A stretch of DNA of 64,000 nucleotides, taken from the NCBI RefSeq assembly GCF_020097835.1, contig NZ_CP083666.1:2542001-2606000 (forward strand), in the 5' to 3' direction. Of the stretch, positions 43,578-52,223 are shown one piece after another. Position 1 is the stretch's first letter. The number at the start of each line of letters is the position of its first letter. The notes beneath the pieces are model-generated. The model had not been told where the DNA came from, did no database searches, and saw only the letters and a program-made list of their open reading frames with translations. The DNA comes from Haloprofundus halobius (GTDB lineage: Archaea > Halobacteriota > Halobacteria > Halobacteriales > Haloferacaceae). The position numbers were made by a program, and so were the translations under genes.

Positions 43578-44602
43578 CAGATACACCCTCTCTATTCAGC
43601 ACGCTATTCCTGACACATTCTCGGTAGATCATCACGAAATATGCGAGAACCAAAGTGCGATGCTGACAGGAGGCCGAACATATGATGTCAAATACAACGT
43701 GAAAGTCGTAGTCACTAAGAAGGAAATTCATAATCGACTCCGAGCAGTCCCCAGGCGCAAGCGTGGCTCTCTGGCTCTCTCATTCGGTCAAGACGGTTCA
43801 TAATCGGATGGTGCCTCCGCAAGAAGAGCCAAAGACCCACTAAGGGGACGCGATTAGGATTGAGGAGTAGAGAAGGGACGAAGACGCTGGTATCGGTGGC
43901 GAACAGATGGGGAGGGGGACCGACGATGCTCCGCCACTCAAATTGGTGGCAACCGACGAGAGTGAGACTCGGGCGTCTGCGCCTCACCAGATTACGTGAA
44001 ACCGAGAGACGGGAACCGATTATGAGAACGCGCTCCGGTGTAACCGGAGAACGAGACGGAGCTCCTAAAACACATCCTTCGTCAAATCGACCGCTTTCTC
44101 GAGAATACTGCCATGGTTGCCCAAAACGGAGAGTTGCGAGAGAGTTCATAATCGCCTGTTCGTGAGCGGAAGTGGTAGTTATCGGGGCTCGATGACGGTT
44201 ATGAACGTCTGATGAAGCCCGTCCGACTGGAGAGAGCGTTTCTGTTCCTCTCTCAGGTACCTCGGCCAGTTATGAAATTCGTGACGGAGTGAGTTTGTCG
44301 TGTTCGGGCATCTCGGAGACGTACAGCTGGAAATCCGAAAAGTACGAGAAGTCGATGAAAATCGGCGAGCAAATGTTTGAGCACATGCACCACGCCTCGG
44401 ACGAAATGGCAAAACCGAGTGTCCAACCTGCTCAATACAGATGGAACACGGCACCAGTTACAGAATCCGTCATCCGCTACAGGTTCTCGAAGAAGCCCTC
44501 GTCTGAGCATAAGATGTCAACTATCCTGCCAGGAGTGTTCGTTCACGGAGAACCAGAAGGCGAATACGGCGAGGAGACGGAGAGACGCGGAGTCGACGAG
44601 AG
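43578..44602. other. about 1 kb without a recognisable gene
   Basis: Several open frames overlap here on both strands, but none has a convincing domain or halophile composition. Short elements TTCATAATCG occur at 43727, 43797 and 44145, with inverted near-copies at 44018 and 44196. A possible decayed frame at 44291-44480 reads EFVVFGHLGDVQLEIRKVRE, a stop, then KTECPTCSIQMEHGTSYRI, a zinc-finger-like scrap. Confidence 0.5.
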
Positions 44603-44821
44603 CTAATATCCGCCCGCATCGTCGAAACAGCGCCCACACCGCGACGCGCCGCCCTCGTCGACGGCGGTCGCCAGATCGACGACAACCGTCGACTCCTCGG
44701 AGACGTGAAACAGCGCGCCACAGGCGGCGAGTCTGTGGGCGTGGTCGTCGTTGGGTTTGTGAACGGTCTTCGTCTGTTCGTTTAGCACTCCGCGCATAGT
44801 CTCCACCGACGGTGTGGACAT
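44603..44821 (-). CDS. small haloarchaeal CxxC protein
   Basis: A 72-residue protein with a C-terminal CGRCFDDAGGY and the pattern VHKPNDDHAHRLAACGALFHV, which I recognise from small proteins common in haloarchaeal genomes (a Cys earlier plus the final CxxC could bind zinc). Start at 44821 (MSTPSVETMRG) or ATG at 44797 (MRGVLNEQTK). Function unknown. It lies just beyond a decayed methyltransferase gene on the same strand. Confidence 0.6.
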   Translation of the reverse strand: MSTPSVETMRGVLNEQTKTVHKPNDDHAHRLAACGALFHVSEESTVVVDLATAVDEGGASRCGRCFDDAGGY

Positions 44822-44879
44822 GCTAAAAGACAGTACCCGTCAACTCCGGGAAATCGACGGTCAGTAGACACGTCGACGA

Positions 44880-45535
44880 CTCCGTCGGGCTCTCGAAACG
44901 ACGGGTCCTTCCGCCTCGCGACTACCGCGTAGAACGGATCGGACCCCAATTGAGCCTCCGAAATCACGTCGACGTCGTCGAATCCGCCGACGCCTCGAAA
45001 TACCGCCGGACGAGCGCCGCCCGCTCGTCCATCGACACCGTCCGCCACGCCCAAACCGCTTTCTGCGCGAACAGCCAGTTCGAGAAGGAGACGATACAGA
45101 CACCCCTGGGTCGGAGTACACGCCGAATCTCGGCGACGACGGCTCCGGAATACTGGACAGATACTGCGACGAGGACGGCGTCGACGGAGACGTTCTCCAT
45201 CGGAAGCGAAGGGGTTTCGTCGATATTTCTGACGGAGAGCCCGTCTAATCTGGGATTTTCGGCTAAGTCGTCTCAGTTCAATCCGTGGCCCACGACGCGC
45301 ACGTACTGAACGTCCTCGGGCAGATGCGACACCCAACTGCTCATCAGGTCGAGAGCGACGCCGTCAGAGCGGAGTTCGCGTCAGTAGAGTTCGGTTAGTC
45401 GAGTGTGGAACGCACCGCCGATGTGGTGGACGGAGCGCGGCGAACGGTAGAACCGAGCGTCGTCGCCGGTATCGAGTTTCGAGCGTTTTACCGAGGACAA
45501 CAGGGCGGGCGTGTCCGTCGCCTCCGATTCGGTCG
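44880..45535 (-). pseudogene. SAM-dependent methyltransferase pseudogene
   Basis: A continuous methyltransferase can be read in pieces: LLSSVKRSKLDTGDDARFYR and SVHHIGGAFHTRLTELY, a TGA (45381-45383), LDLMSSWVSHLPEDVQYVRV and VGHGLN, a second TGA (45273-45275), LAENPRLDGLSVRNIDETPS, LVAVSVQYSGAVVAEIRRVL, VCIVSFSNWLFAQKAV. A frameshift near 44985 then continues as FDDVDVISEAQLGSDPFYAV. Two in-frame stops and a frame change, plus no start codon, make this a clear pseudogene. It resembles haloarchaeal UbiE-like methyltransferases. Confidence 0.85.
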
Positions 45536-45559
45536 ACGTCTCCGAGTCGTGGGGTCACC

Positions 45560-46735
45560 TCAGAGCGACCCCGGCGGGTTCGAGGAACGGAGCGAACGAA
45601 TGGAGTCCGGGGAACCGCTGGTCTGGATGATATCGAACGCCGTCATCAGGTCCGTCCGCGAGACGATGCCGACGATGTCGCCGTTGGTGTCGATAACGGG
45701 GAGGCGGCCGACGCCGTTCTCCTGCATCAGCTGCAGCGCCTCCATCGCGTCGAGGTCCGGGGTGACGCTCGCGATGTCGCGCGACATCACGTCCTCGACG
45801 CGGTAGGCGTCGCGTTCGACTTCGTTGACCGAGCGGGCGTCGTTGAGCGTCACCATCCCTGTGAGTCGCCCGTCGCGCATCACCGGGTAGCCCGTGTGCC
45901 GCTCGGTGAACATCCGGTTCATCAGTTCGGCGATACTCGCCTTCTCGTCGACGGTGTGGAGGTCCTCCTTGCCGGTCATGATGTCGCGGACGGTGACGTC
46001 CTGGAACGCGGCCTTCATCACGGTCTGTTGGGCCTCGCTGGACGCGCCGATGTAGATGAAGAACGCGAGCGCGACGAGCCAGAGGTTGGCGAAGAGCCCG
46101 AAAATCCCGAGCAGGAGCGCGAACCCTTTGCCGACTTCGGCCGCAATCTGGGTCGCGCGGGCGTACGACCGGTCGCGGGCCAACAGCGCCCGGAGGACGC
46201 GGCCGCCGTCCATCGGGAAACCCGGAAGCATGTTGAACACCGCGAGCAGCACGTTCGTCAGCGCGAGGTAGCCGAGGACGAACTTGGCGGCGTCGAGACT
46301 CGACGGGAGGGCGAGAAACGCGAGGTACGAGAGGACGCCGAGAGCGACGCTGACGACGGGGCCGGCGAGCGCGACGTTGAGTTCCTGCTTCCAGTTCTCG
46401 GGAATCTCGGTGAACCGGGCGACGCCGCCGAACAGCCAGAGGGTGATGGAGTCGATCTCGTAGCCGTAGCGCAGCGCCACGAGCGAGTGACCGAACTCGT
46501 GGAGGAGGACGCAGCCGAACAGTCCAACCGCGGCGGCGCTGCCGAGAATCCACGGCATCGCGCCCGCCGTCAGCGCGTCGGCGTCGAGCGCCGAACCGAA
46601 CAGGTCGTTGACCGTTCCCGCGAGCGCCCCGACATCGAGACCGATGAGATAGGCGAAAAGCGGCAACACCAAGAGGAAGGTGAAGTCCAACCGGATGGGG
46701 ATGCCGAAGGCGCTCCCAATTCGAATGCCTCGCAT
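45560..46735 (-). CDS. site-2 protease (M50) with tandem CBS domains
   Basis: A 391-residue intramembrane zinc protease. Helices at about 18-32 and 62-78 surround the metal site HEFGH (His79, Glu80, His83); the third ligand is in NMLPGFPMDGG (Asp176). A CBS pair follows from about residue 245 (VRDIMTGKEDLHTVDEKAS, VEDVMSRDIASVTPDLDAM), which may bind adenosine nucleotides and regulate the enzyme. Substrates of haloarchaeal S2P homologues are largely unknown. The methyltransferase pseudogene lies just downstream. Confidence 0.93.
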   Translation of the reverse strand: MRGIRIGSAFGIPIRLDFTFLLVLPLFAYLIGLDVGALAGTVNDLFGSALDADALTAGAMPWILGSAAAVGLFGCVLLHEFGHSLVALRYGYEIDSITLWLFGGVARFTEIPENWKQELNVALAGPVVSVALGVLSYLAFLALPSSLDAAKFVLGYLALTNVLLAVFNMLPGFPMDGGRVLRALLARDRSYARATQIAAEVGKGFALLLGIFGLFANLWLVALAFFIYIGASSEAQQTVMKAAFQDVTVRDIMTGKEDLHTVDEKASIAELMNRMFTERHTGYPVMRDGRLTGMVTLNDARSVNEVERDAYRVEDVMSRDIASVTPDLDAMEALQLMQENGVGRLPVIDTNGDIVGIVSRTDLMTAFDIIQTSGSPDSIRSLRSSNPPGSL

Positions 46736-46841
46736 ACCGCGGGTTAGGGTCCGAGCCTTCTTAAACTCGGTCGTAGGTTCGGCACTCGGTGAACGACCGC
46801 AGTCGGGAAACGCTTACGCTCCCGGCGTCGTAGTCGCGGGT

Positions 46842-47231
46842 ATGGAATCCAGCGAAGCGGGCGAGAGCGGTGCAGTCGTCAAGCGCGAATCGGAGGTCGA
46901 GTACGAGTCGGTCGGCGCGGCCGAGGGGATGCGAAAGGGCGTCCTCGTGAGCGACGCCGACGGTGCACCGAACTTCGCCATTCGGCGGTTCACCCTCGAC
47001 GCCGGCGCGTCGGTACCGAAACACACCAACGAGGTCGAACACGAGCAGTACGTCCTCGACGGCGAGTACACGGTGGGAATCGACGAGGAGGAGTACGAGG
47101 TGTCGGCGGGCGACTCGCTTTTCATCCCCGCGGGCGTCGTCCACTGGTACCGAAACGAGGGCGACGAGGCGGGCGCGTTCCTCTGTGCGGTGCCGAACGG
47201 CGACGACAGCATCGAGTTGGTCGAGGAGTGA
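46842..47231 (+). CDS. cupin domain protein
   Basis: A 129-residue single-cupin protein. Cupin motif 1 reads PKHTNEVEHEQYVLDGEYTVG and motif 2 reads GDSLFIPAGVVHWYRN, so the three-His, one-Glu metal site is largely kept. Such small cupins may be enzymes or sensors; the substrate is not evident. ATG at 46842 is chosen; longer in-frame sequence has no cupin features. It is divergent from the site-2 protease gene with about 100 bp between. Confidence 0.85.
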   Translation: MESSEAGESGAVVKRESEVEYESVGAAEGMRKGVLVSDADGAPNFAIRRFTLDAGASVPKHTNEVEHEQYVLDGEYTVGIDEEEYEVSAGDSLFIPAGVVHWYRNEGDEAGAFLCAVPNGDDSIELVEE

Positions 47232-47327
47232 GGAGAGAGTACTCCGAGACGGCGTGAGGAAACGATACCCGGAAGACCGCTCCACGGAGTCGAATCCCTG
47301 AAATACCCCGTTCTCGTACCATTCGGC

Positions 47328-49388
47328 GTGTCTCAGCAGGTCGCCAAGGTCGACACGCTGTTCCTCCACGAGAGCGGCGGCCGCGACGACTACACCGTCG
47401 TCGCCACCCGCGACGGCGAGCGCCTCTTCCGCGGTCGACTCGGCCTCAAGGAGACGAACGCCGGTCCCCGGCCCGGGAAGTTCCGCATCGTCGAGGGCTC
47501 CAGCGAGGAACCGAGAAGTCCCGACCAGTTCGTCGAACTGGCCCGCAGAGCGTCGCGTATCCGAATCTCTCAGCAGACCTCCCAGCACGGCCGGAACGAA
47601 CTCCAGGAGATGCTCGACGGCTACCAACTCGACGCGCTCGTCGTCCGCACCTGTCGCTTCTGTGCCTCCGGCGGCCGCTACTCGCCCATCACCGAGGAGA
47701 CGGCGATCAAGACGGACAGGGAGTACATCTGTCCGGACTGCGCGATTCGGGAACTGGAGCGCGAACTCTCGTTCAAAGGCAACCTGACCGCGGCGGCGCA
47801 GGACCGCCTCGAAGAACTCCTCCTCGACGTGCAGGACCTCGACCGCATCACGAACCTCCTGCAAGGGAATCTCGACCCCGACCTGACGAAGTTCGACGAG
47901 ATCAGTGCGACTGTCGAGGACGTCGACCCCGTACCGACGAGCGGTCTGGACCTGCATCCGAAGTTGCAGGGAATGACCGAGGAGCGATTCGAGAACCTCC
48001 TGCCGGTGCAGAGCCTCTCGGTCCGAAACGGCCTCTTCGACGGGCGAGACCAACTGGTCGTGAGCGCGACGGCGACGGGCAAGACCCTCGTCGGCGAACT
48101 CGCCGGGCTGAACCGCGTGCTGGAGGGCAAAGGGAAACTGCTGTTTCTCGTCCCGCTCGTCGCCCTCGCCAACCAGAAGTACGAGGACTTTCAGGAGCGC
48201 TACGGCCACCTCGCGAACGTCACGATTCGGGTGGGAGCGTCGCGCATCAACGACGACGGCAACCGCTTCGACCCGAACGCGGACATCATCGTCGGCACGT
48301 ACGAAGGCATCGACCACGCCCTCAGAACGGGCAAGGACCTCGGCGACATCGGAAGCGTCGTCATCGACGAGGTCCACACGCTGAAAGAAGACGAGCGCGG
48401 CCACCGCCTCGACGGTCTCATCTCGCGGCTGAAGTACTACTGCGAGAGTCGGTCCGAACGCCGCGAGGGCTACGGAGGCGCGCAGTGGATTTACCTCTCT
48501 GCGACCGTCGGCAACCCCGAGTGGCTGGCGCGGCGACTGGAGGCGACGCTCATCGAGTTCGAGGAGCGGCCCGTCCCCATCGAACGCCACCTCACGTTCG
48601 CCGACGGGCAGGAGAAGGTCAGAATCGAGAACAAACTCGTGCGCCGCGAGTTCGACACCAAATCCTCGAAGGGCTACCGCGGTCAGACCATCATCTTCAC
48701 CAACTCGCGCCGGCGCTGTCACGAGATCTCCCGGAAACTGGAGTACGACGCCGCGCCGTACCACGCCGGACTGGACTACGGGCGACGGAAGAAAGTCGAG
48801 CGGATGTTCGCCAATCAGGATCTGGCGGCCGTCGTGACGACGGCGGCGCTGGCGGCCGGTGTCGACTTCCCCGCCTCGCAGGTCGTGTTCGACTCGCTGG
48901 CGATGGGTATCGAGTGGCTCTCCGTCCAGGAGTTCAGCCAGATGCTCGGCCGCGCGGGCCGACCCGACTACCACGACAAGGGGAAGGTGTACATGCTGGT
49001 CGAACCCGACGCCGCCTACCACGGCTCGATGGAGATGAGCGAGGACGAAGTCGCGTTCATGCTCCTGAAAGGCGAGATGGAGGACGTCACAACGATGTAT
49101 GACGAGTCCGCCGCCGTCGAGGAGACGCTCGCGAACATCACCGTCGCGGGAAGGCGAGCGAAGCGCCTGAACGACCGGATGCTCGGCGAGATTCCGACGA
49201 AACACGCCGTCGGCAAGTTGCTCGAATGGAAGTTCATCGACGGTTTCGAACCCACTCCCTTGGGCCGAGCCATCACGCGACACTTCCTCGCGCCCGACGA
49301 GGCGTTCCGGATTCTGGACGGGATACGGAACGGTCTCGACCCCTACGCCATCGTCGCCGAGATGGAACTGGCCGAAGACGATCTCTGA
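47328..49388 (+). CDS. DEVH-box helicase with N-terminal zinc motif (DUF5814 type)
   Basis: A 686-residue superfamily-2 helicase. An N-terminal region has a zinc motif (CRFCASGG near 105, CPDC near 139), followed by SATATGKT (Walker A), VIDEVHTL (DEVH box), YLSATVGNP (motif III), IIFTNSRRR (motif IV) and QMLGRAGRPDY (motif VI). It resembles archaeal Ski2/Hel308-like enzymes but lacks their usual N-terminus; I recall the N-terminal domain as DUF5814. The start is a GTG at 47328. It may act in RNA or DNA processing. Confidence 0.88.
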   Translation: MSQQVAKVDTLFLHESGGRDDYTVVATRDGERLFRGRLGLKETNAGPRPGKFRIVEGSSEEPRSPDQFVELARRASRIRISQQTSQHGRNELQEMLDGYQLDALVVRTCRFCASGGRYSPITEETAIKTDREYICPDCAIRELERELSFKGNLTAAAQDRLEELLLDVQDLDRITNLLQGNLDPDLTKFDEISATVEDVDPVPTSGLDLHPKLQGMTEERFENLLPVQSLSVRNGLFDGRDQLVVSATATGKTLVGELAGLNRVLEGKGKLLFLVPLVALANQKYEDFQERYGHLANVTIRVGASRINDDGNRFDPNADIIVGTYEGIDHALRTGKDLGDIGSVVIDEVHTLKEDERGHRLDGLISRLKYYCESRSERREGYGGAQWIYLSATVGNPEWLARRLEATLIEFEERPVPIERHLTFADGQEKVRIENKLVRREFDTKSSKGYRGQTIIFTNSRRRCHEISRKLEYDAAPYHAGLDYGRRKKVERMFANQDLAAVVTTAALAAGVDFPASQVVFDSLAMGIEWLSVQEFSQMLGRAGRPDYHDKGKVYMLVEPDAAYHGSMEMSEDEVAFMLLKGEMEDVTTMYDESAAVEETLANITVAGRRAKRLNDRMLGEIPTKHAVGKLLEWKFIDGFEPTPLGRAITRHFLAPDEAFRILDGIRNGLDPYAIVAEMELAEDDL

Positions 49389-49404
49389 AGCGGCACGTCG
49401 GCCC

Positions 49405-49494
49405 TCAGACGCCCCAGAAGGCCTCGATGCCGCCGATAGTCACGATCGATAGCAGCAACTGTAGCGGCAGGCCGACGCGGGCGTAGTCGGTGCA
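49405..49494 (-). pseudogene. C-terminal stub of an SLC13-type permease
   Basis: Reading leftward, the sequence gives TDYARVGLPLQLLLSIVTIG then GIEAFWGV and a stop. It matches the end of the intact permease on the other side (IDYVRVGAPLQLLFAVVTTLG). It therefore is the last 30 or so codons of another SLC13 gene in opposite orientation, with everything upstream lost. The point where similarity ends, about 49495, is a likely deletion or recombination junction. Confidence 0.65.
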
Positions 49495-49670
49495 CCGATG
49501 GCAGTGACTGAGTACTCGCTTCGTGTACTGCAGCGCTCGCCGTGGAAGTGACAGAGAGACGTGCCATCTGCGGGGTGACTACAGAACCAACGCGGAAATA
49601 CGTTCAGCGGACCACCACGCCGCCTTGCGAATACCCCACTCTTTTGCCAGCGGAAGCCATCTGGACGTCC

Positions 49671-51521
49671 GTGGCAGCGATAACTCCGGGCATCGTCTTC
49701 GTCTTTCTCGTCATTCTCGTCGCGCTCGTTTTCTTCGCGACGGAACCCGTCCCGGTCGACGTCACCGCGCTCGGCGTGATGGTGACGCTGATGCTCGTGC
49801 AACCGATGAGCGAGACACTCGCGGCGGCCGGATTGCTGACGGCCCCGATGCAGTTGATTTCGGTCGAGCAGGGGCTGTCGGGCTTTGCGAGTCAAGCGAC
49901 GCTCACCGTGTTGGCGATGTTCATCCTCAGCGAAGGCGTTCAGCGGACGGGCGTCGTCCAGATCCTCGGCGCGAAAATCGCCGCGGTCACCCGCGAGAGC
50001 GAGAGCCGTCAGTTGGGAGCCATCGTCGGCGTCGTCGCGCCCATCTCGGGCTTTATCAACAACACGGCGGCCGTCGCGATTTTGCTCCCGATGGTGACCG
50101 ACCTCGCCGAACGCGGGCGCAACTCGCCGTCGAAACTGCTGTTGCCGCTGTCGTACGCGTCGATGTTCGGCGGCACGCTCACGCTCATCGGCACGTCCAC
50201 CAACATCCTCGCGAGCGACATCTCCGCCCGTCTCGGCGTCGGCGCGTTCTCGATGTTCGAGTTCACGGGACTCGGAATCGTCGTGACGCTCGTTGGGACC
50301 GTGTATCTGCTCACGGTCGGTCGGTATCTCACACCCGCGCGCATCAGACCGCAGTCGGACCTCACCGAGGAGTTCGAGATGGGCGAGTACCTCACCGAGG
50401 TGCTCGTCCGTGAGGACTCCCCGCTCGTCGGCCAGCGCGTGCAGGATGCGCTCGTCGAAACCGCCCTCGACGTCGACCTGCTGCAACTGATTCGCGGCGG
50501 CGAGGTGTTTCTCGAACCGCTCGGACCGAAGGAGATTCAGGCCGGCGACGTGTTCGCCGTCCGGACCGACCGCGACACGCTGGTCGAACTCCTCGACGTG
50601 GAGGGGCTCGATCTGGTGCCGGTTCGCGTCGACGAGGAGACGTTGGAGGCCGGAGAGGGCGGGCAGAACCTCGTCGAAGTCGTGGTCGCACCGCGGTCGG
50701 CGCTCGTCGGCGAATCGCTCTCCTCCATCGGATTTCGACAGCGCTACGACGCCACCGTGTTGGCGCTGCGGCGCGGCGGCGAACTCATCCGTCGACGGAT
50801 GGACGACGTCAGACTCCAGGTCGGCGACACGCTGCTCGTGCAGGCGTCGACCGACAGCATCGAGCGTCTCGACCGTAACCGCGACTTCATCGTCGCCCAG
50901 GAGATTGAGCGTCACGACTTCCGCGAGTCGAAGATTCCGGTCGCCGTCGGTATCGTCGCGCTCGTCGTCGCCGTCGCGGCGCTCACCCCGATTCCCATCG
51001 TCGTCTCGGCGCTGGCGGGCGCGCTGGCGATGATCGCGACGCGCTGTCTGAAACCGACCGAGATCTACGACGCCGTCCAGTGGGACGTCATCTTCCTGCT
51101 CGCGGGCGTCATCCCGCTCGGTATCGCCATGCAGGAAACCGGTGCCGATCAGTTGCTCGCCGATTCCATCGTCGCCAGCGCCACGGCGCTGCCGATGCTG
51201 GGGGTGCTCGCGCTGTTCTACGTCGTCACGGCGCTCTTGACGAACGTCATCTCGAACAACGCGAGCGTGGTTCTGATGGTCCCCGTGGCGGTGGAGGCGG
51301 CGACGCAGATCGGCGCGAACCCCCTCTCGTTCGTCATCGCGGTGACGTTTGCGGCGTCGACGGCGTTCATGACGCCTGTCGGCTACCAGACGAATCTCTT
51401 CGTCTACGGTCCCGGCGGCTACAAGTTCATCGACTACGTGCGAGTCGGCGCGCCGCTGCAGTTGCTGTTCGCCGTCGTCACGACGCTCGGAATCACGGTG
51501 TTCTTCCCTGTGACGGGGTGA
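49671..51521 (+). CDS. SLC13/DASS-type permease with two TrkA-C domains
   Basis: A 616-residue ion-coupled anion permease (a frame open from 49542 would give 659 residues). Two sets of membrane helices flank two soluble RCK_C/TrkA-C domains (about 220-300 and 310-390; SPLVGQRVQDALVETALDVDL and GESLSSIGFRQRYDATVLAL), a layout of bacterial and archaeal sulfate or dicarboxylate carriers. Helical hairpin motifs are GFINNTAAVAILLPM and SNNASVVLMVPVAVEAA. The GTG at 49671 is favoured because a TTTTG box lies about 29 bp upstream and membrane segments begin directly. Substrate unknown. Confidence 0.85.
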   Translation: MAAITPGIVFVFLVILVALVFFATEPVPVDVTALGVMVTLMLVQPMSETLAAAGLLTAPMQLISVEQGLSGFASQATLTVLAMFILSEGVQRTGVVQILGAKIAAVTRESESRQLGAIVGVVAPISGFINNTAAVAILLPMVTDLAERGRNSPSKLLLPLSYASMFGGTLTLIGTSTNILASDISARLGVGAFSMFEFTGLGIVVTLVGTVYLLTVGRYLTPARIRPQSDLTEEFEMGEYLTEVLVREDSPLVGQRVQDALVETALDVDLLQLIRGGEVFLEPLGPKEIQAGDVFAVRTDRDTLVELLDVEGLDLVPVRVDEETLEAGEGGQNLVEVVVAPRSALVGESLSSIGFRQRYDATVLALRRGGELIRRRMDDVRLQVGDTLLVQASTDSIERLDRNRDFIVAQEIERHDFRESKIPVAVGIVALVVAVAALTPIPIVVSALAGALAMIATRCLKPTEIYDAVQWDVIFLLAGVIPLGIAMQETGADQLLADSIVASATALPMLGVLALFYVVTALLTNVISNNASVVLMVPVAVEAATQIGANPLSFVIAVTFAASTAFMTPVGYQTNLFVYGPGGYKFIDYVRVGAPLQLLFAVVTTLGITVFFPVTG

Positions 51522-51571
51522 GGCGCATGGAACGAAACGTTTTACACTCGATGCCGATTCTGTACTGACGC

Positions 51572-51644
51572 GGGACCGTGGGTTAGCCTGGTATACTTCG
51601 GGCCTTGGGTGCCCGTGACCCCGGTTCGAATCCGGGCGGTCCCA
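51572..51644 (+). tRNA. tRNA-Pro (TGG)
   Basis: The cloverleaf is complete. Acceptor GGGACCG/CGGTCCC, anticodon stem CGGGC/GCCCG with loop CTTGGGT (anticodon TGG), T arm CCCGG-TTCGAAT-CCGGG, discriminator A. No CCA is encoded and no intron is seen. It sits exactly at the border between core chromosome and the mobile-element-like region to its right, so its 3' half is the probable attachment site. Confidence 0.97.
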
Positions 51645-51720
51645 TAGCGACCAAAACTATTGCGGAGCTTCTTACCGGTTCTAAACCTCACAGCTACCGC
51701 CACTTCGGAGGTGTCGTCTG

Positions 51721-51948
51721 ATGGCGACCCACCTTTCGGCGGTCGCCGGCGAACGTCGCTGCCTCAACTGTGGCGGCCACGTCACCGAGCAGTTCTGCCG
51801 CGTTTTCGGAGACCTCGACGACCGAGTACACCGCTGCCCCAGCTGCGACAATGGCAACCGGATTAGTCGTGGCAGCGCCGCCGGCCTGGACGTCAACCTC
51901 CGCGATCCCCAGGACGCTCCTCGACGCCTCGGAGGTGAGCGCCCATGA
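51721..51948 (+). CDS. small zinc-ribbon protein (DUF7563-like)
   Basis: A 75-residue protein with a zinc ribbon made of CLNCGG and CPSCDN around VTEQFCRVFGDLDDRVHR. This pattern (CxNCGxxVTxxFxRVF) is that of small proteins in many haloarchaeal plasmids and viruses, which I recall as DUF7563. GGAGGTG eight bases before the ATG is a good Shine-Dalgarno site. It is the first gene of the operon and overlaps the next by 4 bp. Confidence 0.75.
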   Translation: MATHLSAVAGERRCLNCGGHVTEQFCRVFGDLDDRVHRCPSCDNGNRISRGSAAGLDVNLRDPQDAPRRLGGERP

Positions 51949-52223
51949 TTCGCCAAAGTCGCTCACGAGTCCCCCAGGACCCCGCCGAGTGGCGAGAATC
52001 ACAGACGCTCGAACACCTCTACGTCGAGCTTCGCTGGGATCAGCGGAAGATCGCCAACCACTTTGACGCGCTCGTCGACGGCGAAGAAGTCACTCAGTGG
52101 AAAGTCAAGTGGGCGCTCCGACAGCGTAACATCGCCCGCGAGGAATCCTGTGGGGGCGTTTCCCATGGCCTCGCACGTCAACTCTGGGAAGCCGAACCCG
52201 AAGCAGTTGGAGGCGGTCGGTGA
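51945..52223 (+). CDS. helix-turn-helix-like small protein
   Basis: A 92-residue protein. The stretch LEHLYVELRWDQRKIANHFD, then VTQWKVKWALRQRNI looks like a helix-turn-helix of the type used in transposase and homing-nuclease DNA-binding modules, with the recognition helix WKVKWALRQ. It has no catalytic domain. It overlaps both neighbours by 4 bp. Probably a regulator of the element. Confidence 0.55.
   Translation: MIRQSRSRVPQDPAEWRESQTLEHLYVELRWDQRKIANHFDALVDGEEVTQWKVKWALRQRNIAREESCGGVSHGLARQLWEAEPEAVGGGR

Larger units (their letters stand above)
40133..45535. other. island-like degraded region downstream of tRNA-His
   Basis: Between tRNA-His and the first clear core gene at 45560 the sequence has lower GC, few intact genes, two unrelated lipoproteins, an HNH nuclease, remnants of two decayed genes and short dispersed repeats. 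This is the usual look of an old integration site at a tRNA 3' end. I find no second copy of the tRNA 3' end, and no integrase or transposase, so the boundaries are uncertain. Confidence 0.45.

Noticed and set aside
43715-44149. Open frame of 144 codons, minus strand
   Set aside because: Basic, low-complexity translation with competing frames on the other strand; nothing recognised.
46761-49283. 840-codon minus-strand open frame opposite the helicase
   Set aside because: Antisense to the cupin and helicase genes, which have full motif sets; no domain in the opposite frame.
40133-51571. Second copy of the tRNA-His or tRNA-Pro 3' end as att site
   Set aside because: I scanned by eye for the T-arm plus acceptor sequences and found none within the window; longer or degenerate copies may be missed.
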